Part shown: positions 50,851 to 59,772 of the stretch, piece by piece
Layout: each line of letters begins with the position of its first letter
Numbering within the stretch: position 1 is the first letter of the stretch
Assembly: GCF_002017875.1 (NCBI RefSeq)
Contig: NZ_MUFV01000001.1
Location: 2,878,501-2,942,500, forward strand
DNA length: 64,000 bases
Reading direction: 5' to 3'
From: Deinococcus sp. LM3
GTDB lineage: Bacteria > Deinococcota > Deinococci > Deinococcales > Deinococcaceae
The notes under the pieces: model-generated
The model's input: the letters and a program-made list of their open reading frames with translations, nothing else
Database searches by the model: none
Told to the model about the DNA's origin: nothing
Position numbers and translations under genes: made by a program

Positions 50851-50856
50851 TACAAT
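50851..50856 (+). promoter_or_regulatory. -10 box of rho
   Basis: TACAAT, with transcription start expected near 50863, about 14 bases before the ATG of the rho leader ORF. No good -35 is seen. Confidence 0.55.
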
Positions 50857-50876
50857 GACTGCCAGGGAGAACCTTA

Positions 50877-50954
50877 ATGAAACTCTGTATCCACAACCTT
50901 AATCACCGGCCACGCGCGCCGTTTCCGGCTGCCGGGCGCGAGGTCCAGCTGTGA
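50877..50954 (+). CDS. 25-codon leader ORF overlapping rho
   Basis: The ATG at 50877 follows GGGAGA by 6 bases and encodes MKLCIHNLNHRPRAPFPAAG and five more residues; the TGA (50952-50954) overlaps the rho GTG as GTGA. E. coli rho is also preceded by a short ORF (rhoL) and is attenuated there. The two peptides do not look alike, so this may be an analogous rather than homologous arrangement. Confidence 0.6.
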   Translation: MKLCIHNLNHRPRAPFPAAGREVQL

Positions 50955-52228
50955 CGGACCCCACCCTGAACAGCCTGCCGTACCATGAACTGCAGCAGAA
51001 GATCCTGCCCGAACTGCACCTGATCGCGGCCGGCTACGGCATCGAGAACTACCGCAAACTGAAAAAAGATGCCCTGGCGCTGGCCATCATGGAGCACCAG
51101 GCCGACGCCGAGGGGCAACTGCTGGCGCGCGGCTTCCTGGAAATCAGCGCCGACGGCTACGGCTTCCTGCAGGCCGACCTGCTCGACCCGAACAGCCGCA
51201 CGGTGCTGATCACGGCCGGGCTGATCAAGCAGTTCTACCTGCGGACCGGCGACGAGATCATCGGCCGGGCGCGCAAACCCCGTGAGAACGAACGCTTCGG
51301 CTCGCTCGTGCAGGTGGAAGCCGTGAACGGCCTGGATCCCGAAACGGCCCGCCGCCGCCCGCGCTTCGACGACCTGACCCCCACCTTCCCGGACGCGCAA
51401 CTGGTGCTGGAAGACCCCACCATGGACGACGGCCTGAGCCTGCGCGTCGTGGACCTGCTCGTGCCCATCGGGCGGGGGCAGCGCGCGCTGATCGTCGCGC
51501 CGCCCAAGGCCGGTAAGACCAGCCTGCTGAAGAAGATCGCGAACTCCATCGTCAAGAACTACCCGGACGTGACCGTCATGGTCCTGCTGGTCGACGAGCG
51601 CCCGGAAGAAGTCACGGACTTCCGCGAGAGCGTGCAGGGCGCGCAGGTCATCGCCAGCACCTTCGACGAGCCGCCGCAGCATCACGTGCGCGTCGCGGAG
51701 TTCGTGCACGAACGCGCCCGCCGCATCGTCGAGGAAGGCGGTCACGTGGTGATCCTGCTGGACTCGATCACGCGACTGGCCCGCGCGAACAACCTCGTGA
51801 CCCCACCCACCGGACGCACCCTGTCCGGCGGTCTGGACAGCAACGCCCTGCACTGGCCCAAACGCTTTCTGGGCGCGGCCCGCAACATCCGCGAGGGCGG
51901 CAGCCTGACCATCCTGGCCACCGCGCTCGTCGAGACCGGCAGCCGCATGGACGACGTGATCTTCGAGGAATTCAAGGGCACCGGCAACGCGGAACTCGTG
52001 CTGTCGCGCCGCCTGGAGGAACGCCGTATCTTCCCGGCGCTGGACATCCTGAAGTCCGGCACGCGCCGCGAGGAACTGCTGCTGCAACCCGAAGTGCTGA
52101 AGAAAATGTGGCTGCTGCGTAAGGTCATCAGCGACATGGACCCGGCGGACGCCATGGAAATGCTGCTGTCCCGCATGGGTAAAACCCGGAACAACGTCGA
52201 ATTCCTGCAGGGCCTCGCCGGCGGGTGA
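50951..52228 (+). CDS. rho: Transcription termination factor Rho
   Basis: This RNA-dependent ATPase helicase of 425 residues has an N-terminal RNA-binding CSD-like domain with GYGFLQADLLDPN, Walker A VAPPKAGKTSLLKKIA, Walker B VILLDSITRLARA, the Q-loop region SGGLDSNALHWPKRFLGAARNI and R-loop GTGNAELVLSRRLEERRIFPALDI. It ends RNA synthesis at transcripts not covered by ribosomes. The start GTG overlaps the leader ORF stop. Confidence 0.96.
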   Translation: MTDPTLNSLPYHELQQKILPELHLIAAGYGIENYRKLKKDALALAIMEHQADAEGQLLARGFLEISADGYGFLQADLLDPNSRTVLITAGLIKQFYLRTGDEIIGRARKPRENERFGSLVQVEAVNGLDPETARRRPRFDDLTPTFPDAQLVLEDPTMDDGLSLRVVDLLVPIGRGQRALIVAPPKAGKTSLLKKIANSIVKNYPDVTVMVLLVDERPEEVTDFRESVQGAQVIASTFDEPPQHHVRVAEFVHERARRIVEEGGHVVILLDSITRLARANNLVTPPTGRTLSGGLDSNALHWPKRFLGAARNIREGGSLTILATALVETGSRMDDVIFEEFKGTGNAELVLSRRLEERRIFPALDILKSGTRREELLLQPEVLKKMWLLRKVISDMDPADAMEMLLSRMGKTRNNVEFLQGLAGG

Positions 52229-52259
52229 CGTTGTCTATTCTCGATTCTGGAGTCCCTAC

Positions 52260-53606
52260 TTGCCTTTTCCCTTTTCCCGCGACCTGACCTTCCGGGCCGC
52301 CGTGACCGCCGCGCTGCTGCTGGCCCCCCAGGCCGGCGCGCAGCAGGCCACGCCCCTCGAACAGCTCACCGCGCCGCTGCAACCGAACCTGCAGGCCCCG
52401 GCGGACCTCGTGCTGGACCGCGTGCCAGACCGGAACCTGGAGGTCGTCACGGACGGCCGCACCGCCGCCGGGAGCCTCGCGCGCCGCTACGGCGTCACGC
52501 CCGGCGCGGTCCGCCTCCTGGACCGCCGTGACGGCCTGCGCCTGTTCCGGGTGCAGTTGCCGCCGCGTGAGATCGCCCGGCAGCCGCAGCGTCCGTCGTC
52601 CGTCCGCACGTACGTCGTGCGGGCCGGGGACACCATGGGCCGCGTCGCCAGCCGCTTCGGCCTGACCCTGGTGGACCTGCTGAGCGCCAACCTCGACCGC
52701 ACCAGCCTGGACGACCTGCCGGTCGGTTCGGCCCTGAACATCCCGACCGGTCAGCCAGGCCTGCTGGTCAAGATCAAGCCCGGTCAGTCGGCGCTGTCCC
52801 TGATTGCCGGGTACGGCGCGGATCTCGTGGCGACCGCCCGCGTGAACGACGTGCTGCCCACCGAACTGGAGGTGGGGGACGAACTGCTGCTGCCGGGCAT
52901 CCGCGCCGAGAGCTTCGCGCAGACCCTCGCGGAGAAACGCGAGGCCGAGCGTCAGGCCCAGATGGCGCGGGAGCGGCAGCTGAAGTACGAGCGTTACCTC
53001 GCCTGGAAGAAGCAGAAGGAACGCGACCGCCTGGAAGAGAAATACGCCGCGCAGGCCCGCTACGAGAAGTACCTCGCCTGGAAGAACAGCCCGGAACGCC
53101 GCGCGCAGATGGAAGCCTACGAACGCCAGGCGCAGTACGAGGCGGCGCAGGCCGCCGCCAGAGAGCGTCAGGTGGCCCAGACGCCGCAGCGCACGGCCGT
53201 CTCGGCCGCCAGTTCCGGCAGCGTCCGTTCCGGGCTGGCCTGGCCCATGCGGTCCTACCGACTGACCAGCCGCTACGGGGAACGGGATATCGCCTTCCAC
53301 CGGCAGTTCTTCCACGGCGGCATCGACCTGGCCGCCCCGTACGGCACGCCGATCTACGCGGCGGCGGCCGGGACGGTCACGCAGAGCGGCTACGGCGCGT
53401 TCGGCCTGAACGTCTGGACGACCGGCGGGGACTCCACGCTGATCTACGGCCACATGAGCCGCGCGGCCGTGTCGGCTGGTCAGCGGGTCGAGCAGGGGCA
53501 ACTGCTGGGGTACGTGGGCTGCACCGGCGTCTGCACCGGCCCGCACCTGCACTTTGAGGTCCGGATCGGCGGGGAAACCATCAATCCACTGGGACTGCTC
53601 CCTTGA
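52260..53606 (+). CDS. LysM/M23 (LytM) peptidase or division regulator
   Basis: This exported protein of 448 residues has a signal peptide ending near APQAGAQQ, a LysM domain (YVVRAGDTMGRVASRFGLTLVDLLSANLD), a second LysM-like part, a charged coiled-coil region (about residues 220-290, with repeated YExYLAWK) and a C-terminal M23 domain. The zinc residues H and D are in HGGIDLAAPYGTPIYA, and H in GPHLHFEV; the first ligand region is GERDIAFHRQFFHGG. Start TTG 52260 with GGAG upstream. Confidence 0.88.
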   Translation: MPFPFSRDLTFRAAVTAALLLAPQAGAQQATPLEQLTAPLQPNLQAPADLVLDRVPDRNLEVVTDGRTAAGSLARRYGVTPGAVRLLDRRDGLRLFRVQLPPREIARQPQRPSSVRTYVVRAGDTMGRVASRFGLTLVDLLSANLDRTSLDDLPVGSALNIPTGQPGLLVKIKPGQSALSLIAGYGADLVATARVNDVLPTELEVGDELLLPGIRAESFAQTLAEKREAERQAQMARERQLKYERYLAWKKQKERDRLEEKYAAQARYEKYLAWKNSPERRAQMEAYERQAQYEAAQAAARERQVAQTPQRTAVSAASSGSVRSGLAWPMRSYRLTSRYGERDIAFHRQFFHGGIDLAAPYGTPIYAAAAGTVTQSGYGAFGLNVWTTGGDSTLIYGHMSRAAVSAGQRVEQGQLLGYVGCTGVCTGPHLHFEVRIGGETINPLGLLP

Positions 53607-54004
53607 CGTACCCGGGAACGCGCCTGAATCTGCTTGTCGTGGACGACGAGGAGCAGATTCTCGAGTTGCTCGACCTGACCCTGACCATGCAGGGATTCCA
53701 GGTGTACCCGGCCGCGAACGGCCCGGCCGCGCTGGATCAACTGGCCCGGCAGTCGGTGGACGTGATCGTCATGGACGTGCTGATGACCCCCTGGGACGGC
53801 TTCGACACGGTCCGCCGCATGTTCGACCTGCAGGGGGGGGCGCTGCCGCCCGTGGTATTCCTGTCCGGTCTGGCGCGACCGGCCGTCATGCCGGAACTGG
53901 GGGACGGGGTGATCACCGAGTACGTGGTCAAGCCGTTCCGTCCGTCGCAGCTGGTCGAGGTGATCGAGCGGGCCCACCTGCGCTGGCAGCAGCGGGTCAC
54001 CTGA
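53603..54004 (+). CDS. Single-domain response regulator (receiver only)
   Basis: This 133-residue CheY-like receiver has the acidic pair in LLVVDDEEQILELL, the phospho-Asp in VIVMDVLMTPWDGFD, a Ser in VVFLSGLARP and the Lys in YVVKPFRPSQLVE. No output domain. It starts at TTG 53603, overlapping the peptidase stop as TTGA, so it is translated with the wall enzyme. Kinase partner is not in this operon. Confidence 0.88.
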   Translation: MTYPGTRLNLLVVDDEEQILELLDLTLTMQGFQVYPAANGPAALDQLARQSVDVIVMDVLMTPWDGFDTVRRMFDLQGGALPPVVFLSGLARPAVMPELGDGVITEYVVKPFRPSQLVEVIERAHLRWQQRVT

Positions 54005-54030
54005 GCAGATCGACTGGACGGATCGGGCCC

Positions 54031-54094
54031 GAATCTGACCCCACGCAGTCTCTGAATCTGACCCTTTTTCTGGGGTCAGATTTCTTCTATGGTG
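54031..54094 (+). promoter_or_regulatory. Palindromic region and -10 of pdxST
   Basis: GAATCTGACCC occurs at 54031-54041 and 54054-54064, and the second copy is inverted at 54073-54082, forming a 10-bp perfect stem (AATCTGACCC with GGGTCAGATT). TATGGT at 54089-54094 is a -10 box 6 bases before the pdxS ATG. The stem covers the expected -35 area, so it could be an operator, or the terminator of the upstream operon. Confidence 0.6.
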
Positions 54095-54099
54095 CGGCC

Positions 54100-54990
<891 letters not shown>

Positions 54991-54993
54991 GCC

Positions 54994-55599
54994 GTGACGG
55001 CGCCCCGCATCGGTGTTCTGGCCCTGCAGGGCGCGTTCCGTGAGCACCGCCAGCGCCTGGAAGGTCTGGGCGTGGCGGTCACGGAAGTCCGCCTGGGCAG
55101 CGACCTGCGCGGCCTGTCCGGTCTGATCCTGCCGGGAGGGGAGAGCACCACCATGGCCCGCCTGATGACCGAGTACGCCCTGTGGGAGCCCGTGCGGGCC
55201 TTCCACGCGGCGGGCGGTCACCTGTGGGGCACCTGTGCGGGCGCGATCCTGCTGTCCCGCGACGTGCTGGGCGCGCCCCCGCAGTTCGGGCGGCAGGACA
55301 GCCTGAACCTGCTGGACGTGACCGTGCAGCGCAACGCCTTCGGTCGTCAGATCGACTCGTTCACCACCGACCTGCCGGTGCGGGGTCTGGACGGAGAGTT
55401 CGCGGCCGTGTTCATCCGTGCGCCGGCCTTCACCCGCGTCGGTGACGGCGTGGACGTGCTGGCCTCGTATGGCGGGCAGGCTGTGATGGTCGGCGCGGAC
55501 CGTGTGACTGCCAGCGCCTTCCACCCGGAACTGACCCCGGACGGGCGTCTGCACGAGCTGTTCGTCCGGGAATGTGCCGCGCCGGTCGCCCTGACCTGA
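54994..55599 (+). CDS. pdxT: PLP synthase glutaminase subunit PdxT
   Basis: This class I glutaminase of 201 residues supplies ammonia to PdxS. The N-terminus is IGVLALQGAFREH, GGESTTM is conserved, the nucleophile Cys is in LWGTCAGAILLS, and His/Glu are in SAFHPELTPD. The start is GTG 54994. The TGA stop runs directly into a small repeat (TGATACGGATTCC). Confidence 0.96.
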   Translation: MTAPRIGVLALQGAFREHRQRLEGLGVAVTEVRLGSDLRGLSGLILPGGESTTMARLMTEYALWEPVRAFHAAGGHLWGTCAGAILLSRDVLGAPPQFGRQDSLNLLDVTVQRNAFGRQIDSFTTDLPVRGLDGEFAAVFIRAPAFTRVGDGVDVLASYGGQAVMVGADRVTASAFHPELTPDGRLHELFVRECAAPVALT

Positions 55600-55755
55600 T
55601 ACGGATTCCGTCTGTTTCGCTGACAACCCGGAACATCGCCGGGTTGCCAGCTCCACGCCCGGAACCCGCTTTTCTCCTCCTCTGCGAAGCAGCTCTACGA
55701 GTCGCATCCGCTCGGATTGAAGGGACTTTGCAGCCCCTTCAATCGGAGTCCGTAT
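55600..55755. repeat. Small non-coding repeat (copy 4, full length, reverse)
   Basis: In reverse orientation, from TACGGATTCCG to CGGAGTCCGTAT. Hairpin 2 is GACAACCCGG with CCGGGTTGCC and hairpin 1 is GATTGAAGGG with CCCTTCAATC. The middle holds TGCGACTCGTAGAGCTGC on the opposite strand. The left end abuts the pdxT TGA. Confidence 0.85.
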
Positions 55756-55877
55756 AAGCCGGGCGACGGTGAACGGCACAGCAGAGGGAGCTCGAGTCCT
55801 GCGGGGCATCGCCTCCCTCTGCCTGCGCAGTGCGCCACTCGTGTCTTTCCGGACGGATTTTCCTGGCAGGCAATAAT

Positions 55878-55910
55878 TTCACGATCCGGTAAAATCGTGA
55901 ATGATTTCAC
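55878..55910 (+). repeat. AT-rich TTCAC motif, copy C
   Basis: TTCACGAT (55878-55885), 8 bases, ATCGTGAA (55894-55901), 4 bases, TTCAC (55906-55910). Lies between pdxT and the PAP2 gene, which converge. Confidence 0.85.
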
Positions 55911-55958
55911 TTATTACCATCTATCTTCTATGCACGACACCCGGCCAGCCCCACCCGT

Positions 55959-56654
55959 TCAGCGGGTATCGCGCGGCCCGGCCGGTGAACCCCGCAGCTG
56001 CGGCCAGCGCCGCGCCATCACCGTGTACAGCCCCGCCACCCACGCGACACTGGCCGTGAAGCCCGCCAGTACGTCCGACGGGTAATGCACGCCGAGGTAA
56101 TTGCGACTGGCTCCGACGGCCAGCGCCCACAGCAGCCCCAGCACCGCGACCGGCCACCCGGCCCGCGACCGCCAGAACACCAGTGTCAGGGCGAACCCGA
56201 ACGCCGCATTCGACATGGCGTGCCCGCTGGGGAAACTGAAGCCCGGTTCGTTCAGGAGGGCCAGCAGTTCGTCCGGGCGGGGGCGCTGGAACACCACCTT
56301 GGCCGTGACATTCAGCAGGGTCGCGCCCACCACGCCCGACACCAGGAACCAGCCGTGCGCCCGGCCACCCCGGCCGGCCAGCAGCCATGCCAGCAGCAAG
56401 GTCACGAACGGCAGGACCGTCACGCCGCCCAGCGTCGCGAGCGTCTCGGCCGCCCAGGTCAGGGCCGGGGTGCGCCGCTGCGCGTACCAGTCGAGCACTC
56501 CCTGATCCCACGAGAACCCCCCTTCACGGAACACTTCGGACGTCAGGTGCGCGAACAGCCCGAAGGGAATCAGCACGCCCAGCAGCACCAGCAGCAGGGA
56601 TCGCCAGTGGCTGCGCAGGAACGGCAGGAATTCACGCCGGGAATGAGGGAACAT
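55959..56654 (-). CDS. PAP2-family membrane phosphatase
   Basis: This protein of 231 residues has about six membrane helices. The three phosphatase motifs are KVVFQRPRPDE (KX6RP), FPSGHAMSNA (PSGH) and SRNYLGVHYPSDVLAG (SRxxxxxHxxxD). It likely dephosphorylates lipid phosphates such as undecaprenyl pyrophosphate or phosphatidic acid at the outer membrane face. The ATG at 56654 is supported by TAATGT just upstream. Confidence 0.9.
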   Translation of the reverse strand: MFPHSRREFLPFLRSHWRSLLLVLLGVLIPFGLFAHLTSEVFREGGFSWDQGVLDWYAQRRTPALTWAAETLATLGGVTVLPFVTLLLAWLLAGRGGRAHGWFLVSGVVGATLLNVTAKVVFQRPRPDELLALLNEPGFSFPSGHAMSNAAFGFALTLVFWRSRAGWPVAVLGLLWALAVGASRNYLGVHYPSDVLAGFTASVAWVAGLYTVMARRWPQLRGSPAGPRDTR

Positions 56655-56887
56655 CCCGACATTACAGCCTGAGGTGCCGCCCCCGCGTCAGGCGGGGCAC
56701 TTGCCGCTTGCTTAACGCTCGGCCCGGATCAGGCGCGGTGAGGGGCCGGCTAGGCGCAATGGCGCACCCGGCGCTGCGCCAGTCGCCGCATGTGCGCCGG
56801 GGGGTGTGCGGCGCACCATGAGGGCGTCAGGGAACGCGCCAGTACGGGCTGCCAGCGGGGCGGCGGCGCACCTGCCCGGAGACACGC

Positions 56888-57073
56888 ATGCAACACGTTC
56901 TCACCCATCCCGGCGCAGCCCGCGCCCAGGCCCTCCTGAACGAGGCGCAGCAGGCCCGCCAGGCCCGGCTCGCCCAGGCGGCCGCACGCGCCCAGGCTGA
57001 CCGGCAACCCACGCGCTCCCACCGCCTGACCTTCTTCCTGGTTGCCCTGCGCCGCCGCCTGCACCTCGCGTGA
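56888..57073 (+). CDS. Small hypothetical protein
   Basis: This protein of 61 residues is Ala/Gln/Arg-rich and almost certainly helical (AQALLNEAQQARQARLAQAAARAQA), ending in a short hydrophobic-basic stretch FFLVALRRRLHLA. GGAGA lies 6 bases before the ATG. A terminator follows its stop, which supports a real gene; the family is not recognised. Confidence 0.5.
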   Translation: MQHVLTHPGAARAQALLNEAQQARQARLAQAAARAQADRQPTRSHRLTFFLVALRRRLHLA

Positions 57074-57104
57074 GCCCTGGCTTCCCGCCCGCCGCACCGC
57101 ACAG

Positions 57105-57133
57105 CGCCGCCCCCTGAACCGGGAGCGGCGTTT
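57105..57133 (+). terminator. Terminator of the 61-residue gene
   Basis: CGCCGCCCC pairs with GGGAGCGGCG (one bulge), followed by TTTGCG. It lies 32 bases after the stop codon. Confidence 0.6.
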
Positions 57134-57151
57134 GCGTTGGGTGGCCTCAGC

Positions 57152-57282
57152 TGGATTCCGTTTGTTTCGCTGGCAATCCGGAACTTCACCGGATTGCCAG
57201 CTCCACGTCCGGAACCCGTTTCTCTCCCACTCGCATCCGCTCGGATTGAACGGCTTTGCAAGCCATTCAATCGGAGCCCGTA
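57152..57282. repeat. Small non-coding repeat (copy 5, reverse)
   Basis: In reverse orientation: GGATTCCG, hairpin 2 (TGGCAATCCGG with CCGGATTGCCA), GGAACCCGTTTCTC, and hairpin 1 (GATTGAACGGCT with AGCCATTCAATC), ending CGGAGCCCGTA. The right end touches the uvrC stop, read on the minus strand as TGATACGGGCTCC. Confidence 0.85.
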
Positions 57283-59136
57283 TCAACCGGTGATGGGCTG
57301 GCTGTTCGCCTCGCGCTGCGCGAGGAAGTCCTTGACGCTCTGAGCGGCGCGGGTGGTCATGCCGGGCACGGCGGCGATCTGCTCGATGGGGGCGCTGCCC
57401 AGGTCCTCGAGGCTGGTGAAGTGTTCCAGCAGCGCGTCCCGGCGTTTCTGCCCGATCCCCGGCAGGTCGTCGAACACGCTGCGCAGCATGTCCTGGCCGC
57501 GCAGTTTGCGGTGGTACGTGACGGCGTAGTTGTGCACCTCGTCGCGCACGCCGATCAGCATCCGCAGGGCCGGGTGGGTGTGCGGCAGCAGCAGTTCGCG
57601 GTCCACGCCGACCTCGGTGCCGGTGTCCAGCCACCACTGCGCGCCGTACCGGCCGGGCAGGATCAGGCGTTCCTCACGCTTGGCGAGGCCCACGACCGGC
57701 ACGCGCACGTCCGCCTCCTTCAGGGCGTCCAGGGCGGCGTTCACCTGCCCGCGCCCCCCGTCGATCAGCAGCAGGTCCGGCAGCGGCAACTTGTCCGAGA
57801 GGCTGCCGGTGAAGCGCCGCACGATGGTCTGTTTCATGCTGGTGTAGTCGTCCGGGTGATCCAGGCCCTTGACCTTGAAGCGGCGGTGCTCGCCCCGGCG
57901 GGCGCGGCCACCCTCGAACACGACCATGCCGGACACGATGTTCGTGCCGAACAGGTTGCTGTTGTCGTAGCCCTCGATGCGCCACGGGCGGTCACCGAGG
58001 GCCAGCACTTCCCGCAGGGCGTCCAGGCCCGGGTGGTCGCCGCGCCGTTCCAGCAGCGCCATCTCGGAGTCCAGGCCGTTCTGCGCGTTGCGCTGCGCCA
58101 TGTCGATCAGGTCGACCTTGTCGCCGCGTTTGGGGGTGCGCATCTCGATGCGCCGCGCGGCCTTCTCCGACAGGAACTCACTCCATATGGGAGCGTCCTC
58201 GAAGTCGGCGGGCAGCAGGATCAGCGGCGGGACGTGCGTGGCCTGCGTGTAGTAGTCCTGCACGAACGCGGCGACGATCTCGCCGAGTGGGGCGTCCTCG
58301 GTGCCGGTCAGGAAGCGCTTGTCGCGGCCCACGACGCGCCCGCCGCGCAGGCGGAACAGTTGCACCATGGCGTACTCGCCGGCCTGCGCGGCGCCCAGGA
58401 AGTCCAGGTCGGTCTCGTCGCTGACGAAGGCGTGCTGTTCGGTGCCGAACAGCTTCTCGACGGCCTGGACGCGGTCGCGCACGCGGGCCGCCTGCTCGAA
58501 GTCCTGGCCCTGCGCGGCGACTTTCATGTCTCCCTTCAGCCGGGCGATGACGGGCGCGGCGCGGCCCTCCAGCAGACTGGTCACGTCCTCGACCGTGCGG
58601 GCGTACTCGCCGGGGTCGGCGCGGTCCACGCAGGGGCCCAGGCAGCGGCCCATGTGGAAGTTCAGGCAGGGCCGCGCTTTCTTCTGCATGGGCAGGCCGC
58701 TGTTCTTACGCAGGGGGAACATGGTGTCGATCAGGTTCTTCACGCGCCGCACGGCTGACGAGTCCGGGTACGGCCCGTAGTAGCGCCCGCCGTCCTTGAT
58801 GACGCGCCGCGTGACGACCAGCATGGGGTACGCCTCGTTCGTGAGTTTCAGGAACGGGTAGTGCTTGTCGTCTTTCAGGGTGACGTTGTAGTGCGGGCGG
58901 TGCTGTTTGATCAGGTTCGCTTCGAGAACCAGCGCCTCGACCTCGTTGCGGGCCGTGATGAATTCCAGCGTGTCGGCCAGCGCCGTGAACTTGCCGCTCT
59001 TGCCGCCGGCCTTGAAGTGCTGCCCGACCCGCGAGCGCAGGTTCTTGGCCTTCCCGATGTAGATGGGCGTGCCCCCCTTGCGGAAGATGTACACGCCGGG
59101 CGTGGTGGGCAGCACGGGCAGGTCGTCTGGATGCAC
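57283..59136 (-). CDS. uvrC: Excinuclease ABC subunit C
   Basis: This 617-residue nuclease makes both cuts in nucleotide excision repair with UvrAB. The GIY-YIG domain is TPGVYIFRKGGTPIYIGKAKNLRSRV, a Cys cluster (CLNFHMGRCLGPCVD) follows, then the UVR motif (VAAQGQDFEQAARVRDRVQAVE), the RNase H-like nuclease domain with EGYDNSNLFGTNIVSGMVVFE and LLLIDGGRGQVNAA, and tandem HhH motifs LPGIGQKRRDALL and VPGMTTRAAQSV. GTG 59136 follows TATTCT by 6 bases on the minus strand (leaderless). Confidence 0.96.
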   Translation of the reverse strand: MHPDDLPVLPTTPGVYIFRKGGTPIYIGKAKNLRSRVGQHFKAGGKSGKFTALADTLEFITARNEVEALVLEANLIKQHRPHYNVTLKDDKHYPFLKLTNEAYPMLVVTRRVIKDGGRYYGPYPDSSAVRRVKNLIDTMFPLRKNSGLPMQKKARPCLNFHMGRCLGPCVDRADPGEYARTVEDVTSLLEGRAAPVIARLKGDMKVAAQGQDFEQAARVRDRVQAVEKLFGTEQHAFVSDETDLDFLGAAQAGEYAMVQLFRLRGGRVVGRDKRFLTGTEDAPLGEIVAAFVQDYYTQATHVPPLILLPADFEDAPIWSEFLSEKAARRIEMRTPKRGDKVDLIDMAQRNAQNGLDSEMALLERRGDHPGLDALREVLALGDRPWRIEGYDNSNLFGTNIVSGMVVFEGGRARRGEHRRFKVKGLDHPDDYTSMKQTIVRRFTGSLSDKLPLPDLLLIDGGRGQVNAALDALKEADVRVPVVGLAKREERLILPGRYGAQWWLDTGTEVGVDRELLLPHTHPALRMLIGVRDEVHNYAVTYHRKLRGQDMLRSVFDDLPGIGQKRRDALLEHFTSLEDLGSAPIEQIAAVPGMTTRAAQSVKDFLAQREANSQPITG

Positions 59137-59201
59137 CCGCCCAGAATAGGGGAGAGGCCCGCCCGTTTCCGTGACCCTGGGCGCGGTCGTGGTCACGGAA
59201 C

Positions 59202-59242
59202 TTGACAGCCGACCAGCCTGTCACTACATTGATGACATGTTG
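59202..59242 (+). promoter_or_regulatory. Promoter and operator of the Rrf2 gene
   Basis: -35 TTGACA (59202-59207), a 17-base spacer, -10 TACATT (59225-59230). TGACATGTTG at 59233-59242 covers the transcription start and recurs in inverse orientation at 59692-59701 upstream of qorB. Confidence 0.85.
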
Positions 59243-59259
59243 AGCAGCGGGGAGGACAC

Positions 59260-59673
59260 GTGAACAGCCAGTACGCCGTGGCCGTCCATATCCTGTCCCT
59301 GATCGACCGCTTCCCGGAGCACAGCAGCTCGGCCGACATGGCCCTCAGCGTGGGCACCAACCCGGTCGTGATCCGTACCGTGGCTGGGCAGCTGCGCCGC
59401 GCCGGACTGATCAGCACCCGCCAGGGCGTGGCCGGCGCTGTCCTGACCCGTCCCGCCCGCCAGATCACCCTGCTGGACGTGTACCGCGCCGTGAACGGCG
59501 AGGACAGCGTGTTCCGCCTGCACGAGCGGCCGCACCCCAGCTGTCCGGTCGGCGCGAACATCCAGGCGACCCTGGAAGACCGGTTCGGGCGCGCGCAGGC
59601 GGCGCTGGAGGCTGAACTGGCCCGCTCGACCCTCGCGGACGTGACGGCGGACCTCGCGTGCCGGGCCGGGTAG
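59260..59673 (+). CDS. Rrf2-family transcriptional regulator
   Basis: This protein of 137 residues has a winged helix-turn-helix at the N-terminus (AVHILSLIDRFPEHSSSADMALSVGTNPVVIRTVAGQL) and the Rrf2 dimerisation region (ITLLDVYRAVNGEDSVF). There is a single Cys95 in HPSCPVGANI, where the thiol-based YwnA/HypR-type members carry theirs, and Cys134 near the end; the three-Cys iron-sulfur set of IscR is absent. It likely represses itself and qorB and responds to quinones or electrophiles. The GTG is preceded by GGGGAGG. Confidence 0.9.
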   Translation: MNSQYAVAVHILSLIDRFPEHSSSADMALSVGTNPVVIRTVAGQLRRAGLISTRQGVAGAVLTRPARQITLLDVYRAVNGEDSVFRLHERPHPSCPVGANIQATLEDRFGRAQAALEAELARSTLADVTADLACRAG

Positions 59674-59688
59674 CGGCCTGTTTTTTTT
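59663..59688 (+). terminator. Weak intrinsic terminator after the Rrf2 gene
   Basis: GGCC (59664-59667) and GGCC (59675-59678) can pair around the stop codon, followed by TG and eight Ts (59681-59688). The stem is short, so partial read-through into qorB is possible. Confidence 0.55.
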
Positions 59689-59691
59689 GCC

Positions 59692-59701
59692 CAACATGTC
59701 A
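59692..59701. promoter_or_regulatory. Inverse copy of the Rrf2 operator, upstream of qorB
   Basis: CAACATGTCA is the exact reverse complement of the TGACATGTTG at the Rrf2 promoter, and flanking bases (GC before TGAC excepted) agree as TGACATGTTG(A/G)GC. It lies about 70 bases before the qorB ATG. Confidence 0.8.
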
Positions 59702-59772
59702 GCGAAACAGCGACAGGTGAGCCTGCCCAGGGTAGGCCTGCCCACACCCTCATTCCCCAAAGGAGACCCACC

